Below, one piece after another: positions 19,632 to 29,811 of a stretch of 64,000 bases of DNA. Every line of letters begins with the position of its first letter. The first letter of the stretch is position 1. The position numbers were made by a program, and so were the translations under genes. Source of the DNA: Lysobacteraceae bacterium NML03-0222. GTDB taxonomy: Bacteria > Pseudomonadota > Gammaproteobacteria > Xanthomonadales > Xanthomonadaceae. The notes beneath the pieces are model-generated. The model was not told the DNA's origin. It saw only the letters and a program-made list of their open reading frames with translations, and ran no database searches. The stretch is from assembly GCA_002798195.1 (NCBI GenBank), contig NWQM01000003.1, forward strand, positions 148,922 through 212,921, given 5' to 3'.

Positions 19632-20534
19632 TCAGCTTTCGCGTTCCACCACGTTGCGGGCGAGCAGCGCCAGTGTGCGGGTGTCGGCGTTGTTCAATGT
19701 GGCGAGGGTGTTGAGGGCGCTGTGCATGGTGGCGCTGAGTGCGGCCAGGCGCTGGCGTGAGGCTTGGATGCCGATGAGCGCCGGAAAGGTGGCCTTGTCC
19801 TGTGCGGCGTCTTTGCCGGCGGTTTTGCCGAGCGTGGCGCTGTCGCCCTCGATATCCAGAAGGTCATCCTTGATCTGGAAGGCAAGGCCCAGTGCTTGGG
19901 CGTATTGGTCGAGCAGGCGCTGTTGCTCGGCGCTGGCGGCCGCGGCGAGTGCGCCCATGCGCACCGAGGCGCGCAGCAGGGCGCCGGTTTTCATGGCGTG
20001 CAGACGCTCAAGTTGGGCGAGGCTGATTTTTTCGCCAGTGGCTTGCATGTCCAGTGCCTGACCGCCGCACATGCCGGGCGCGCCAGCGGCTTGCGCCAGC
20101 TCGCGCAGCAGGTTGATACGGGTTTCGGCAGGCAAGGGGGCTTCGGCCAGACGCGCAAACGCCAGGCTTTGCAAAGCATCACCGGCGAGGATGGCATTGG
20201 CCTCGCCATAGGCGATATGCACGGTGGGCTGGCCGCGGCGTAGCGCGTCATCGTCCATGGCCGGCAGGTCGTCGTGTACCAGTGAATAGCAGTGGATGAG
20301 CTCGATGGCCAGCGCTGCCTCATCAAGCACGGAGGCATCCGAGCCCAAGGCGTGGCCGCTGGCATACACCAGCAGCGGACGGATGCGCTTGCCGCCATTC
20401 AATACCGCGTGGCGCATGGCCTGGTGCAGCGACTGCGGGTTAGCGTCGGCGGCGGGCAGGCTGTGCGCCAGTGCGCTATCGATGCGCGCATGCCATTGCT
20501 CAAGCTGCGCCTTGGCTACGGCGGCGTCATTCAT
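19632..20534 (-). CDS. ispA: Farnesyl/geranyl diphosphate synthase
   Basis: A 300-residue short-chain polyprenyl synthase joining IPP units to DMAPP/GPP to make farnesyl diphosphate for undecaprenol, quinones and similar products. The first Asp-rich motif is [16 protein letters not shown] and the second [22 protein letters not shown] is the substrate-binding start. The ATG at 20534 lies 8 bases within the xseB end, the common xseB-ispA coupling. The third usual gene, dxs, does not follow. Confidence 0.95.
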   Translation of the reverse strand: MNDAAVAKAQLEQWHARIDSALAHSLPAADANPQSLHQAMRHAVLNGGKRIRPLLVYASGHALGSDASVLDEAALAIELIHCYSLVHDDLPAMDDDALRRGQPTVHIAYGEANAILAGDALQSLAFARLAEAPLPAETRINLLRELAQAAGAPGMCGGQALDMQATGEKISLAQLERLHAMKTGALLRASVRMGALAAAASAEQQRLLDQYAQALGLAFQIKDDLLDIEGDSATLGKTAGKDAAQDKATFPALIGIQASRQRLAALSATMHSALNTLATLNNADTRTLALLARNVVERES

Positions 20535-20787
20535 GGTCAAAATCGAAAACTTCGCCGTTTTCCGGCTGTGCCGGGTCGGAGAGTTGGCGCACGCGCAGTT
20601 CGGCCTGTTGCAGGGCGCCCTGGCATTGCCGATACAGGCCAACCCCGCGCTCGTAGGCGCTGAGCGAGTCTTCCAAGGTCATGTCGCCGCTTTCCATCCG
20701 GGCGACCAGCTGCTCCAGCTCTTGCAGGGCGTGTTCGAAGTCGGCCACCGGCGAGGGCGTGGGTTCGGGGGTGCTTTTGCGTGCCAT
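20527..20787 (-). CDS. xseB: Exodeoxyribonuclease VII small subunit
   Basis: An 86-residue helical protein that binds the large subunit XseA of exonuclease VII, which degrades single-stranded DNA. The conserved [19 protein letters not shown] and [19 protein letters not shown] segments are present. The ATG at 20787 is chosen because the conserved part begins about 16 residues later, as in homologs. xseA is not in the window. It overlaps ispA by 8 bases and starts 31 bases after ppx. Confidence 0.94.
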   Translation of the reverse strand: MARKSTPEPTPSPVADFEHALQELEQLVARMESGDMTLEDSLSAYERGVGLYRQCQGALQQAELRVRQLSDPAQPENGEVFDFDHE

Positions 20788-20818
20788 GGGGCAAGTGTGC
20801 GGGCTTGGGTGGAAAGGG

Positions 20819-22357
20819 TCAATCTTCTTGGATATGCAGCTCGATGCCGAGTGCGCGCAGGTCGTGCGGCTGGCTCTCCAGATCGCTTTTGAGTAGCGGT
20901 TTGGCGGCCAGCCAGTCGCGGGGCAGGCTGAGCGTGAGCTGGCTGGCATTGGCCTGTAGTCTGGCGACCGACAGGTCGCGTGCCTTGTGCGAGCGATTGA
21001 GCACGACCGCCAGCCGCAGCAGAGCGGTGATGCGCCGGGTGGGCAGCAGCAGGCGTTCGGGGATGGCATTGAAGGCGTTTTTGGGAATGCTGCGGCGCTG
21101 GCAGCGCACCAGCACTGCCAATACCTGCTGCTGCTGGCGGCTGAAGCCGGAGATGTCGGAATGCTCCAGCAAATAGGCGCCATGCACATGGTGCTGGCTA
21201 TGCGCCACTGCCAGGCCGATTTCATGCAGCCAGGCGGCCCAGCCCAGTTTGGCGCGGTCTTCGGCCTGCAACTCCCAGCGTGCGGCGACCTGGTCAAACA
21301 GGTGCATGGCGGTGGCTTCGACACGCTCGGCCTGCGCCTCGTCCACCGCATAGCGCGCCATCATCAGGTCGATGGCGGCATCGCGCGGGTCATCGCCACT
21401 GCCGCGGCCAATCATGTCGTAGAGGATGCCTTCGCGCATCGCTGCGCGGCTGACGCTCATGCGCTCGATGCCAAGAGTATTGAAAGCCGCCTCCAGAATC
21501 AGGATGCCGCCAGCAATCACTGGCTGGCGTTCGGCAGACAGGCCAGGCAGGTCGATGGCGGCGAGGCTGTCGGCCTGCAATAGCCGCTCGCGGATTTTCG
21601 GTAGCGCCTGGGCGGTAATCGCGCCCTTGGTGAGCTTCATCTCGGTGCAAATCTTGCCAATGGCCTTGATGGTGCCGGAGGAGCCAATCACGTCATGCCA
21701 GCCGATACTGCGGTAGTGCTGGGCGAACTGCTGGAACTCGGCGGAGATTTCCGTCAGCGCCTGCTGCCACTTCTTGCGGCTCAATTTGCCGCTCGGGAAA
21801 AACCGGCGGGTGGTGGCGACGCAGCCCATTTGCAGGCTTTCGCGCTCGATGGCGTCCAGCCCGGTGCCGATGATGCACTCGGTAGAGCCACCGCCGATAT
21901 CCATCACCAGATGCCGCTGTCCGGGCTCGGTGGGCTGGGCGCTGGCCACCCCGAGGTAAACCAGACGCGCTTCTTCGCGCCCGGCGACCACTTCGATGGC
22001 ATGCCCGAGCGCCGCCTCGGCGGGGGTCAGAAAGCCCTGTGCATCTTTGAGTTTGCGAACCGTATTGGTGGCGATGGCGCGCACCCGCTCGGCCGGAATA
22101 TCGCGGATGCGCTCGCCAAAGCGTGAGAGGCATTGCAGGGCGCGCTCGCGCACCTCGACGCTCAACCCGCCCTGGGCATCCAGACCATCGGCCATGCGCA
22201 CCATTTCGCGGATACGGTCAACCACCCGAATCTGGCCCTGCACATAGCGCGCCACAATCATGTGGAAGCTGTTCGAGCCAAGGTCGATGGCGGCCATCAG
22301 GTCGCCATCTTCGAGGGGGAGCGGGGCACTGAGTGCGGTGCGGCGGGCGCTGTTCAT
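20819..22357 (-). CDS. ppx: Exopolyphosphatase
   Basis: A 512-residue Ppx/GppA-type enzyme releasing phosphate from polyphosphate ends. The actin-like ATPase-fold motifs are [16 protein letters not shown] (about 22-37) and [14 protein letters not shown] (about 150). The C-terminal half contains the HD-like helical domain with [20 protein letters not shown]. Its start overlaps the ppk1 stop by 4 bases, so synthesis and degradation of polyphosphate are translationally linked. It lies at the far end of the Pho gene array. Confidence 0.95.
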   Translation of the reverse strand: MNSARRTALSAPLPLEDGDLMAAIDLGSNSFHMIVARYVQGQIRVVDRIREMVRMADGLDAQGGLSVEVRERALQCLSRFGERIRDIPAERVRAIATNTVRKLKDAQGFLTPAEAALGHAIEVVAGREEARLVYLGVASAQPTEPGQRHLVMDIGGGSTECIIGTGLDAIERESLQMGCVATTRRFFPSGKLSRKKWQQALTEISAEFQQFAQHYRSIGWHDVIGSSGTIKAIGKICTEMKLTKGAITAQALPKIRERLLQADSLAAIDLPGLSAERQPVIAGGILILEAAFNTLGIERMSVSRAAMREGILYDMIGRGSGDDPRDAAIDLMMARYAVDEAQAERVEATAMHLFDQVAARWELQAEDRAKLGWAAWLHEIGLAVAHSQHHVHGAYLLEHSDISGFSRQQQQVLAVLVRCQRRSIPKNAFNAIPERLLLPTRRITALLRLAVVLNRSHKARDLSVARLQANASQLTLSLPRDWLAAKPLLKSDLESQPHDLRALGIELHIQED

Positions 22358-24447
22358 CCGCAGATTTTCTCAAGCAAAGCGGCCTGAGCGGAATAGGGCG
22401 CGACATTTTCCGGCACTTCTACGCGCCAATATTCGCCATTGGCCTGTAATTCCCAGGCGTTCTGATTGTCTGCCAGATAGTTGTCCAGGGTTTCGGCCTT
22501 GACCCGCTGCGCCAGTGTTTCATCCAGGATGGGGAAGCAGGTTTCCACCCGGCGCAGCAGATTGCGTTCCAGCCAGTCGGCACTGGCGCAGAACAGTTCC
22601 GGCTGGCCGTCATTGGCAAACCAATACACCCGGTGATGCTCCAGAAATTGGCCGACGATGGAGCGCACGCGGATGTTTTCGGAAATGCCGGGCACGCCCG
22701 GGCGCAGCGTGCAGGCGCCACGCACAATCAGGTCGATTTGCACGCCGGCCTGTGATGCCTCATACAGCGCACGAATCACGCGCGGCTCGTTCAGGGCATT
22801 CATCTTGGCGATGATGCGTGCCGGTTTGCCGGCGCGTGCGTTTGCCGCCTCGCGCGCGATGCGCTCGAGCATGCCGGTATGCAGAGTGAAGGGCGATTGC
22901 AAAAGGCGTTGCAGTTGCACCACCGGCGCAAGCCCGGAGAGCTGCTGGAAAATCTGATGGACATCGGCGCCAATGCCGGGGTCGGCAGTGATAAGGCCGA
23001 TGTCGGTATAAACCCGCGCCGTGCCGCTGTGGTAGTTGCCGGTACCAAGATGCACATAGCGGCGCAGCCCTTCGGCCTCGCGGCGCACAATCAGCAGCAT
23101 CTTGGCATGGGTTTTGTAGCCGACCACGCCGTACACCACTTGCACCCCGGCTTGTTGCAGGCGGTCGGCAAAGCCCAGATTGGCTTCCTCGTCAAAGCGC
23201 GCGCGCAGCTCCACCACCGCGGTGACATCCTTGCCGTTGCGGGCGGCCTGTATCAGGCTCTCGACAATCGGCGAGTCCTTGCCGGTGCGGTACAAGGTCT
23301 GTTTGATGGCCAGCACATTGGGGTCTTCGGCGGCCTCGCGGATCAGGTCTTTCACCGGATTGAACGAGTCAAACGGGTGGTGCAGCAAGATATCGCCACG
23401 GGCAATGCGGCTGAACAGCGTTTCGGAATCATCCAGTTGGCGTGGATGCACCGGCGGGAACTTCAAGTCCGGGCGGCGCACCGCGTCATACACCTGTACC
23501 ACGCGATTGAGGTTGACCGGGCCGTTGATGCGGTACACCGCATCGGCGCTCAGCTCGAAGTTTTCCAGCAGCATCTGCACGATGTCTTCGGGGCAGTTTT
23601 CGGCAATTTCCAGGCGCATCGCGCGCAGATAGCCGCGGCCAACCAGCTCATCGCGCAACGCCAGCGCCAGATTGTCCACATCCTCCTCATCGACTATCAG
23701 CTCGGAATTGCGGGTGACACGGAACTGGTAGGCGCCCTTGACCTTGAGCCCGGGGAACAGCTCGTCCATGAATGCCGACAGCAGCGAGGAGAGAAACACG
23801 AAATCGTGGTAGCGGTCGCCATCACCATCGCGGTCGGGCATGCGGATGATGCGCGGCAATGAGCGCGGTGCGCGGACGATGGCCAGATGCGCTTCGCGGC
23901 CGAAGGCATCGCGCCCTTCCAGGCGCACCACGATATTGAGCGATTTATTGAGAATCTGCGGGAAGGGATGCGCCGGGTCCAGCCCCAATGGCGAGAGCAC
24001 CGGCATGATTTCCTTGCGGAAATAATCGCGCAGCCAGCGGGTTTGCTCGGCATTCCATTCGGTACGATCAAGCAGGCGGATGCCTTCGGCCTCCAGCGCC
24101 GGGCGCAGCTCGTCGTAGAAGCAGCGGTATTGGGCGCTGACCAACTCGCTGGCACGCTCATGGATGCGTGCAAGGATATTGCGGTGCGCCAGGCCATCGG
24201 CGGCGCGGGCATAGCCAAGGTCGGCCGCATGGCGCACGGTAGCGGCGCGGATTTCAAAGAACTCATCCAGGTTGGTGCAGGAAATGCACAGATAGCGCAG
24301 TCGCTCCAGCAGCGGTATGTCCGCATTTTGTGCCTGCGCCAGGACGCGGAAGTTGAAGTCCAGTTGCGACAGCTCGCGGTTGGCATACCACTGGGCGTCA
24401 TTGAGATTGGTGGTGGGGGGCGTATCCATCGGGGCAGTGCCATTCAA
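22354..24447 (-). CDS. ppk1: Polyphosphate kinase 1
   Basis: A 697-residue Ppk1 that polymerises the ATP gamma-phosphate into polyphosphate. The N-terminal domain starts YANRELSQLDFNFRVL. The phosphorylated histidine lies in YKTHAKMLL (about residue 447). A second catalytic His region is QFLEHHRVYWF near the C-terminus. The start overlaps the end of phoR by 4 bases. Length and motifs are normal. The initial ATG gives a short variable N-terminus; an internal ATG six codons later is possible. Confidence 0.96.
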   Translation of the reverse strand: MNGTAPMDTPPTTNLNDAQWYANRELSQLDFNFRVLAQAQNADIPLLERLRYLCISCTNLDEFFEIRAATVRHAADLGYARAADGLAHRNILARIHERASELVSAQYRCFYDELRPALEAEGIRLLDRTEWNAEQTRWLRDYFRKEIMPVLSPLGLDPAHPFPQILNKSLNIVVRLEGRDAFGREAHLAIVRAPRSLPRIIRMPDRDGDGDRYHDFVFLSSLLSAFMDELFPGLKVKGAYQFRVTRNSELIVDEEDVDNLALALRDELVGRGYLRAMRLEIAENCPEDIVQMLLENFELSADAVYRINGPVNLNRVVQVYDAVRRPDLKFPPVHPRQLDDSETLFSRIARGDILLHHPFDSFNPVKDLIREAAEDPNVLAIKQTLYRTGKDSPIVESLIQAARNGKDVTAVVELRARFDEEANLGFADRLQQAGVQVVYGVVGYKTHAKMLLIVRREAEGLRRYVHLGTGNYHSGTARVYTDIGLITADPGIGADVHQIFQQLSGLAPVVQLQRLLQSPFTLHTGMLERIAREAANARAGKPARIIAKMNALNEPRVIRALYEASQAGVQIDLIVRGACTLRPGVPGISENIRVRSIVGQFLEHHRVYWFANDGQPELFCASADWLERNLLRRVETCFPILDETLAQRVKAETLDNYLADNQNAWELQANGEYWRVEVPENVAPYSAQAALLEKICG

Positions 24448-25613
24448 GAGTGGGCGGGCGAGCGTAGCAGAGTGCGTGTGTTGGGAAATACACAGCGGAA
24501 AATGCTGCCCTGGCCGAGCTGGCTTTCGATTTCCAGATGCGCATCGTGCAGGCTCAGCACATGCTTGCAGATGGCAAGGCCAAGGCCGGTGCCGCCGCTT
24601 TCGCGGCTGCGGCTTTGCGAGACGCGATAAAAGCGCTCGGTCAGCCGTGGCAGATGTTGCGGGGCGATGCCGTAGCCATTGTCCTGGACACTGAACACCG
24701 CGCCGCCTTGCGGCAGGGCGTCAAAACGGATGTCGATTCGGCCGCCGTCGGGGGTGTAGCGCACGGCATTGCTGATGAGGTTGGAGAACGCGCTATGCAG
24801 TTCTTTTTCCATGCCCAGCAGGTCAAGTCCGGCATCCTCGTGCAGCTGGATATGCTGCCGCCCCCTGGAAAGCCCTTCGGCCTCGCGCAGCAGGTTTTGC
24901 ATGAGGGGCTGCATCGGCACTGGCTGTACGGCGATCGGTGCGGCGGCATCCAGACGCGAAAGCGTCAAAAGGTCATCCACCAGTTGTTTCATGCGCTGCG
25001 ATTGCTTGTGCATTTCCGGCACGATGCCCTGCCACTCGGGGGGCGCCTCGTCCTGGAGTATGTCCAGATAGCCATGCAGTACGGTCAGCGGCGTGCGCAA
25101 CTCATGCGATACGGTGGCGACAAAATCACGGCGCATGTCTTCAAGGCGCAGCAGGCGGCTGACATCCTGCGCCATGAGCATCGGCTGGCCCTGGCTGGAG
25201 CGCACAAACTCCAGCTTCAGGCGCAGTGAGGCATCTTGCGGGGCGGCCAGGTTCTGGCGCGCATCAGGCGCAGGGCTTGCCAGCCAGTCGGCCAGTTGCA
25301 GCGATGGCAGGCGCGTGGCGATGGCACAGCCAATATCCCCGGGGTAGGCCAGCCCCAACAGGCGCTGCGCGGCCTGGTTGAACCACAGCGCATGTTCGCG
25401 GCGCTCGTCCAGCAGCACGATGGCCTCGGGCAGGGCATCGAGCGCATCGCGGGCATGGCGCAGCTGCCGCAGCAGCAGGCGGCTGCGCTGGCGGGCGTGG
25501 CGCGGCGAGGGAAGAGGCGCAGGCTTGGTTTGCCCGCGCCAATACAGCCATGCACACAGCACGGCAAGGATGAGGCAGAGCAGCGACAAGGCAGCGGTGG
25601 GCGTAAGACTCAT
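24444..25613 (-). CDS. phoR: Phosphate regulon sensor histidine kinase PhoR
   Basis: A 389-residue membrane kinase. One N-terminal hydrophobic segment (about 4-26) is followed by a linker and a PAS-like domain (about 55-155). The DHp domain has the H-box VSHELRTPLTVLHGY with His170, and the ATPase domain has SNAVRYTPDGG (N box) and GGTGLGLAI (G2). PhoR phosphorylates PhoB when phosphate is scarce, under control of PstSCAB-PhoU. It overlaps phoB and ppk1 by 4 bases each. Confidence 0.95.
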   Translation of the reverse strand: MSLTPTAALSLLCLILAVLCAWLYWRGQTKPAPLPSPRHARQRSRLLLRQLRHARDALDALPEAIVLLDERREHALWFNQAAQRLLGLAYPGDIGCAIATRLPSLQLADWLASPAPDARQNLAAPQDASLRLKLEFVRSSQGQPMLMAQDVSRLLRLEDMRRDFVATVSHELRTPLTVLHGYLDILQDEAPPEWQGIVPEMHKQSQRMKQLVDDLLTLSRLDAAAPIAVQPVPMQPLMQNLLREAEGLSRGRQHIQLHEDAGLDLLGMEKELHSAFSNLISNAVRYTPDGGRIDIRFDALPQGGAVFSVQDNGYGIAPQHLPRLTERFYRVSQSRSRESGGTGLGLAICKHVLSLHDAHLEIESQLGQGSIFRCVFPNTRTLLRSPAHS

Positions 25614-26314
25614 GCCGTGGTGGTGGAAAAGCGGTAGCCGGTACCGCGCACAGTTTGCACCATCTCTTGCAGCTGATACGGCTCCAGGGCGCGGCGCAGG
25701 CGGCGGATATGCACATCCACGGTGCGCTCCTCGATATAGCTCTCGCCGCCCCAGACATGGTCGAGCAATTGCGCGCGGGTATAGACCCGCTCCGGGTGCG
25801 ACATGAAAAAGTGCAGCAGCCGATATTCGCTGGGCCCCAGTTGCAGGCTGACTTCCGCCTCGTCCTGCATGGCAAATACGCGGTGGGCGATGGTGTCGAT
25901 GCGCAGCGCGCCCTGCTTGAGCTGTCCGGCCTCGTCCTCGGCCTGGCTGCGGCGCAGCACCGCACGGATGCGCGCCAGCAGCTCGCGGGTGGAAAACGGT
26001 TTGATGACGTAATCATCCACCCCCGATTCCAAGCCAATCACGCGGTCATCCTCTTCGCCGCGCGCGGTCAGCATGATGATGGGAATCTCGCGCGCGAGGG
26101 TATCGCGCCGCCAGCGCCGGGCCAGCTCCAAACCACTGCCGCCGGGTAACATCCAGTCCAGCAAAATCAAATCCGGTGCGCTGCGGTTGATGGCTTCCAG
26201 TGCTTCGGCGGCATCACCGGCCTGCTGCACCAGATAGTTTTCGCGGCGCAGGGCAAAGGCCACCATCTCGCGGATGGCCGGCTCGTCATCGACAATCAGG
26301 ATGGTCTTGGGCAT
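25610..26314 (-). CDS. phoB: Phosphate regulon response regulator PhoB
   Basis: A 234-residue OmpR/PhoB-type regulator. The receiver domain (1-122) has acidic pocket DDE at 9-11, phospho-acceptor Asp53 (LLDWMLPGGSG) and Lys105 (VIKPFSTREL). The winged-helix domain follows, with YTRAQLLDHVWG and TVDVHIRRLRRAL for DNA binding. It activates genes with Pho boxes; one good candidate lies upstream of pstS in this window. It lies 3 bases from phoU and overlaps phoR. Confidence 0.97.
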   Translation of the reverse strand: MPKTILIVDDEPAIREMVAFALRRENYLVQQAGDAAEALEAINRSAPDLILLDWMLPGGSGLELARRWRRDTLAREIPIIMLTARGEEDDRVIGLESGVDDYVIKPFSTRELLARIRAVLRRSQAEDEAGQLKQGALRIDTIAHRVFAMQDEAEVSLQLGPSEYRLLHFFMSHPERVYTRAQLLDHVWGGESYIEERTVDVHIRRLRRALEPYQLQEMVQTVRGTGYRFSTTTA

Positions 26315-26317
26315 GGC

Positions 26318-27025
26318 TCAGGCGGGCGCGAGGTCGCTGCTGTGGTCGCGTTTTTCGCGCGGCGGCAGCGGCAGGGTGGGGTGGACGCGATACCAGACGT
26401 TTTCGGCGATATTGGTGGCATGGTCGCCGATGCGCTCCAAATTCTTGGCCATGAACAACAGATGGGTGCAGGCCTGGACATTGCGCGCATCCTGCATCAT
26501 GTAGGCGGACAGTTCGCGGAACAGCGCGGTATGCAGCATGTCCACTTCCGCATCGCGCTCACGCACCCGCTGTGCGGCTTCGGCATCAAGCTCGGCATAG
26601 GCGCGCAGCACATCGCGCATCTGCTGGATCACGCGCATACCCAGCTCGCGCAGCGCCGGGATTTGCGGCATCGGCAGGCTGGCGTTGAGGACGATGGCGC
26701 GCTTGGCGAGGTTGGCGGCATAGTCGCCAGCGCGCTCGATATCCGAGGCAATCCGCAAGGCCGCCAGAATCACCCGCAGGTCGCTGGCCAGCGGCCCGCG
26801 CAGGGCGAGCTTCATCACCCCCTGGCTGATGTCTTCTTCCAGCTGGTCGATGGCGGCATCGTTGTCGATGATATGCCGGGCGAGCTGGTCATCGCGGCGC
26901 GCCAGCGCGTCCAGCGCCGCTTCCAGCTGGGCAATCGCCATCGCCCCCATGCGCTGGATTTCGTCGGAGAGATGCTGCTGCTCTTCGTCGTAAGAGCGGA
27001 CGATATGGTCGTGTTCCTGGTTCAT
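26318..27025 (-). CDS. phoU: Phosphate signalling protein PhoU
   Basis: A 235-residue all-helical protein of two PhoU repeats, each with the E/DxxxD metal-cluster motif (DLRVILAALRIASDIERAGDYA; LLFMAKNLERIGDHATNIAE). PhoU links the Pst transporter to PhoR and represses the Pho response when phosphate is plentiful. It is 17 bases downstream of pstB and immediately before phoB. Confidence 0.96.
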   Translation of the reverse strand: MNQEHDHIVRSYDEEQQHLSDEIQRMGAMAIAQLEAALDALARRDDQLARHIIDNDAAIDQLEEDISQGVMKLALRGPLASDLRVILAALRIASDIERAGDYAANLAKRAIVLNASLPMPQIPALRELGMRVIQQMRDVLRAYAELDAEAAQRVRERDAEVDMLHTALFRELSAYMMQDARNVQACTHLLFMAKNLERIGDHATNIAENVWYRVHPTLPLPPREKRDHSSDLAPA

Positions 27026-27042
27026 GTCGGTTTCCTTGCGGC

Positions 27043-27852
27043 TCAGCCAAAGCGGCCGGTGATGTAGTCCTCGGTCTGCTGTTTGGCAGGCGCGGAAAAC
27101 AGTTGCGTGGTGGCGGCGTGCTCGATGAGATTGCCCAGATACATGAAGGCGGTGTAGTCCGATACGCGCGCGGCCTGCTGCATATTGTGGGTGACGATGA
27201 GGATGGTGTAGCGGCCTTTGAGTTCTTCAATCAGCTGCTCGATGCGGCTGGTGGAAATCGGGTCCAGCGCCGAGGTCGGCTCGTCCAGCAACAACACTTC
27301 CGGGCGCAGCGCCACCGCGCGGGCGATGCACAGGCGCTGCTGCTGGCCGCCGGAAAGCCCAAGCGCGCTCTGCCCCAGCTTGTCCTTGACTTCATCCCAG
27401 AGCGCGCCCTGGCGCAGCGCTTCTTCCACCCGGTCATTCATTTCGCTCTTGCCGAGCTTTTCATGATGGCGGATACCGTAGGCGATGTTCTCGTAAATGG
27501 TCATCGGAAACGGCACCGGCTTCTGGAACACCATGCCGATTTTGCTGCGCAGGCGGTTCATCGAATAACGCGCATCGAGGATGTTCTCGCCATCAAGCAG
27601 GATTTCGCCGGAGGCCACCAGCCCCGGATACAGCGAATAAATGCGGTTATAGGTGCGCAACAGGGTGGACTTGCCGCAGCCGGAGGGGCCAATCAGGGCG
27701 GTGACCTGGTGCTCGGGAATATCAAGGTGAATATCCTTGAGCACATGCGCATTGCCATAGTGGAAATTCAGCCCGCGGGTGGCGATTTTTACCGGGTGCG
27801 GGGTGTTGTCGGGGCGGTGTTGGACTTCGGTAATGAGATGGGGAGCAGTCAT
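27043..27852 (-). CDS. pstB: Phosphate ABC transporter ATP-binding protein PstB
   Basis: A 269-residue ATPase of the high-affinity phosphate importer. Walker A GPSGCGKS is at 55-62, the Q-loop is near [12 protein letters not shown], the signature [14 protein letters not shown] follows, then Walker [13 protein letters not shown]. It has the PstB hallmark [11 protein letters not shown]. It is 15 bases downstream of pstA. Confidence 0.98.
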   Translation of the reverse strand: MTAPHLITEVQHRPDNTPHPVKIATRGLNFHYGNAHVLKDIHLDIPEHQVTALIGPSGCGKSTLLRTYNRIYSLYPGLVASGEILLDGENILDARYSMNRLRSKIGMVFQKPVPFPMTIYENIAYGIRHHEKLGKSEMNDRVEEALRQGALWDEVKDKLGQSALGLSGGQQQRLCIARAVALRPEVLLLDEPTSALDPISTSRIEQLIEELKGRYTILIVTHNMQQAARVSDYTAFMYLGNLIEHAATTQLFSAPAKQQTEDYITGRFG

Positions 27853-27867
27853 GGATGGACTCCAGAA

Positions 27868-28731
27868 TCAATCATGCGCCACGCGCTTGCGCAGCAGCAA
27901 AGTGCGCGCCAGAAGGCTCACGCACAGCACGAACAGGGTGATGAACAGCGCACCGGCCCAGGCCAGGTTTTCCCAGTTCTCGAAACCTGAACCGGCAAAT
28001 TTGTACATCACCAGCGGAATGGCCGACATCGGGCCGCTGGGGTCGAGGCTGAAGAACTCGTTGCCAAAGGCGGTGAACAGCAGTGGCGCGGTTTCGCCGC
28101 TGATGCGGGCGAGTGCCAGCAGCACGCCGGTGACGATGCCGGGCAGTGCCGAGCGGTACAGCACTTGCAGGGTGACCTTCCATTGCGGGATGCCCAGCGA
28201 AAGCGCTGCCTCACGCATCTGCACCGGCACCAAGCTCAGCATTTCGTCGGTGGTGCGCACCACCACCGGCAAGACGATGAAGGCCAGCGCAATCGCCCCG
28301 GCAATGGCCGAGAAATTGCCGCCGGTCTGCACCACGAACAAGGCATAGACAAACAGGCCGAGCACGATGGAGGGGGCAGAGAGCAGCAGGTCGTTGACAA
28401 AGCGCACCACCGCGGCAAGGCGGCTGCCCTTGCCGTATTCGGCCAGCCAAGTGCCGGCGGCGATGCCCAGCGGCGTGCCGATGCCCACGCCCATGGCGCA
28501 CATCATCAGGCTGCCGATGATGGCATTGCGCAGCCCGCCCTCGGTCATCGGCGGTGGCTGATCCTGGGTCAGCAGCGACCATTGCAAATGGCCAAGCCCC
28601 TTGCTGATGAGTGTCCACAAAATCCAGCCCAGGAAAAACAGGCCGATGCCCGCAGCCAGGCAGGAGAGCGTCACCGCGATGATGTTGGTGAAATGGCGAC
28701 GGCGGTAAATCGACAGGCTTTGGGGATTCAT
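27868..28731 (-). CDS. pstA: Phosphate ABC transporter permease PstA
   Basis: A 287-residue inner-membrane permease with about six helices. The ABC-2-type EAA loop EAALSLGIPQWKVTLQVLY is clear. The start overlaps the pstC stop (TGATG). Together with PstC it forms the phosphate channel. The basic start YRRRHFTNIIAV is typical of PstA. Confidence 0.96.
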   Translation of the reverse strand: MNPQSLSIYRRRHFTNIIAVTLSCLAAGIGLFFLGWILWTLISKGLGHLQWSLLTQDQPPPMTEGGLRNAIIGSLMMCAMGVGIGTPLGIAAGTWLAEYGKGSRLAAVVRFVNDLLLSAPSIVLGLFVYALFVVQTGGNFSAIAGAIALAFIVLPVVVRTTDEMLSLVPVQMREAALSLGIPQWKVTLQVLYRSALPGIVTGVLLALARISGETAPLLFTAFGNEFFSLDPSGPMSAIPLVMYKFAGSGFENWENLAWAGALFITLFVLCVSLLARTLLLRKRVAHD

Positions 28732-29702
28732 CAGTTGCCCTCCTTGCGTGCCAGGTGGCGCAGCATCAGCCGCGCCAGGGTCAACACCACCAGGGTCACC
28801 ACAAACAGCATGAAGCCCAGCAGCAGCAGCGCCGAGCGGTAGGTTTCGGTGGCTTCGCCAAAGTCGTTGGCAATCAGCGCGGCGATGGTGGTGGACGGCT
28901 CAAGCAGCGAAGTGGTGAACTGGGTGCTGTTGCCGATGACAAAGGCCACCGCCATGGTTTCGCCCAGCGCCCGTCCCAGTCCCAGAAAAATCCCACCCAG
29001 CACGGCGGTGCGGGTATAGGGCAGCACGATGTCCCAGCTCACTTCCCAGCGCGTGGCGCCGAGCGCATAGGCTGATTCTTTAAGCCGGGTGGGTACGGTC
29101 AGGAACACTTCGCGCATCACCGAGCTGATGAACGGAATCACCATGATGGCGAGCACGATGCCGGAGGTGAGCATGCCGGCGGCAATTGGCGGGCCCTGGA
29201 ACAGCGAGCCGATCAGGGGCAGCGGCGCCAGATATTTATCCAGCAGCGGCAGCAGGTATTCGCGCATCACCGGCATCAGCACGAAAAACCCCCACATGCC
29301 ATAGATGATGGAGGGGATGCCGGCCAGCAGTTCGATGGCCGAGCCGAGGATGCCGCGCAGCTTGCGCGGCGCGACTTCGGTCAGGAAAAAGGCGATGCCA
29401 AAACTCAGCGGCACGGCGAGCAGCATGGCGATGGCGGCGGTGACCAGGGTGCCGTAAATCGGCACCAGCGCGCCGTAGCGGTTTTCCACCGGATTCCATT
29501 CGCTGCTGGTGAAGAACGCCAGCCCCTGGCTTTGCAGTGCCTCACGCCCCTGCCACAGCATGGAGATGGCCGCAGCGGCCAGAATCATCAAAACCAGCAC
29601 CGCGGCGCTGGTCAACATCAAGCGAAATAATTGGTCATTGCGCGCATCACGCTGCGCTGGGGCGGCGGATGCGGCAAGGTTTTGCATGGAGGTCGCATTC
29701 AT
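28731..29702 (-). CDS. pstC: Phosphate ABC transporter permease PstC
   Basis: A 323-residue permease with about six helices, the first at about 29-50. The conserved loop KESAYALGATRWEVSWDIV is the ATPase-coupling EAA motif. It is the partner of PstA. An internal ATG five codons in is an alternative start; neither has a strong ribosome site. The 109 bases to pstS contain no obvious terminator, so read-through from pstS is expected. Confidence 0.95.
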   Translation of the reverse strand: MNATSMQNLAASAAPAQRDARNDQLFRLMLTSAAVLVLMILAAAAISMLWQGREALQSQGLAFFTSSEWNPVENRYGALVPIYGTLVTAAIAMLLAVPLSFGIAFFLTEVAPRKLRGILGSAIELLAGIPSIIYGMWGFFVLMPVMREYLLPLLDKYLAPLPLIGSLFQGPPIAAGMLTSGIVLAIMVIPFISSVMREVFLTVPTRLKESAYALGATRWEVSWDIVLPYTRTAVLGGIFLGLGRALGETMAVAFVIGNSTQFTTSLLEPSTTIAALIANDFGEATETYRSALLLLGFMLFVVTLVVLTLARLMLRHLARKEGN

Positions 29703-29811
29703 TGCAAACAGTCATGGACATATAAGAAAGGGGGCATCCTTGCCCGACAAGCCCTGCCAATCCTTGCAGGGGGCCTCATGAGCCGCTGGAGTTGCCATTT
29801 CAGGCTTTGGT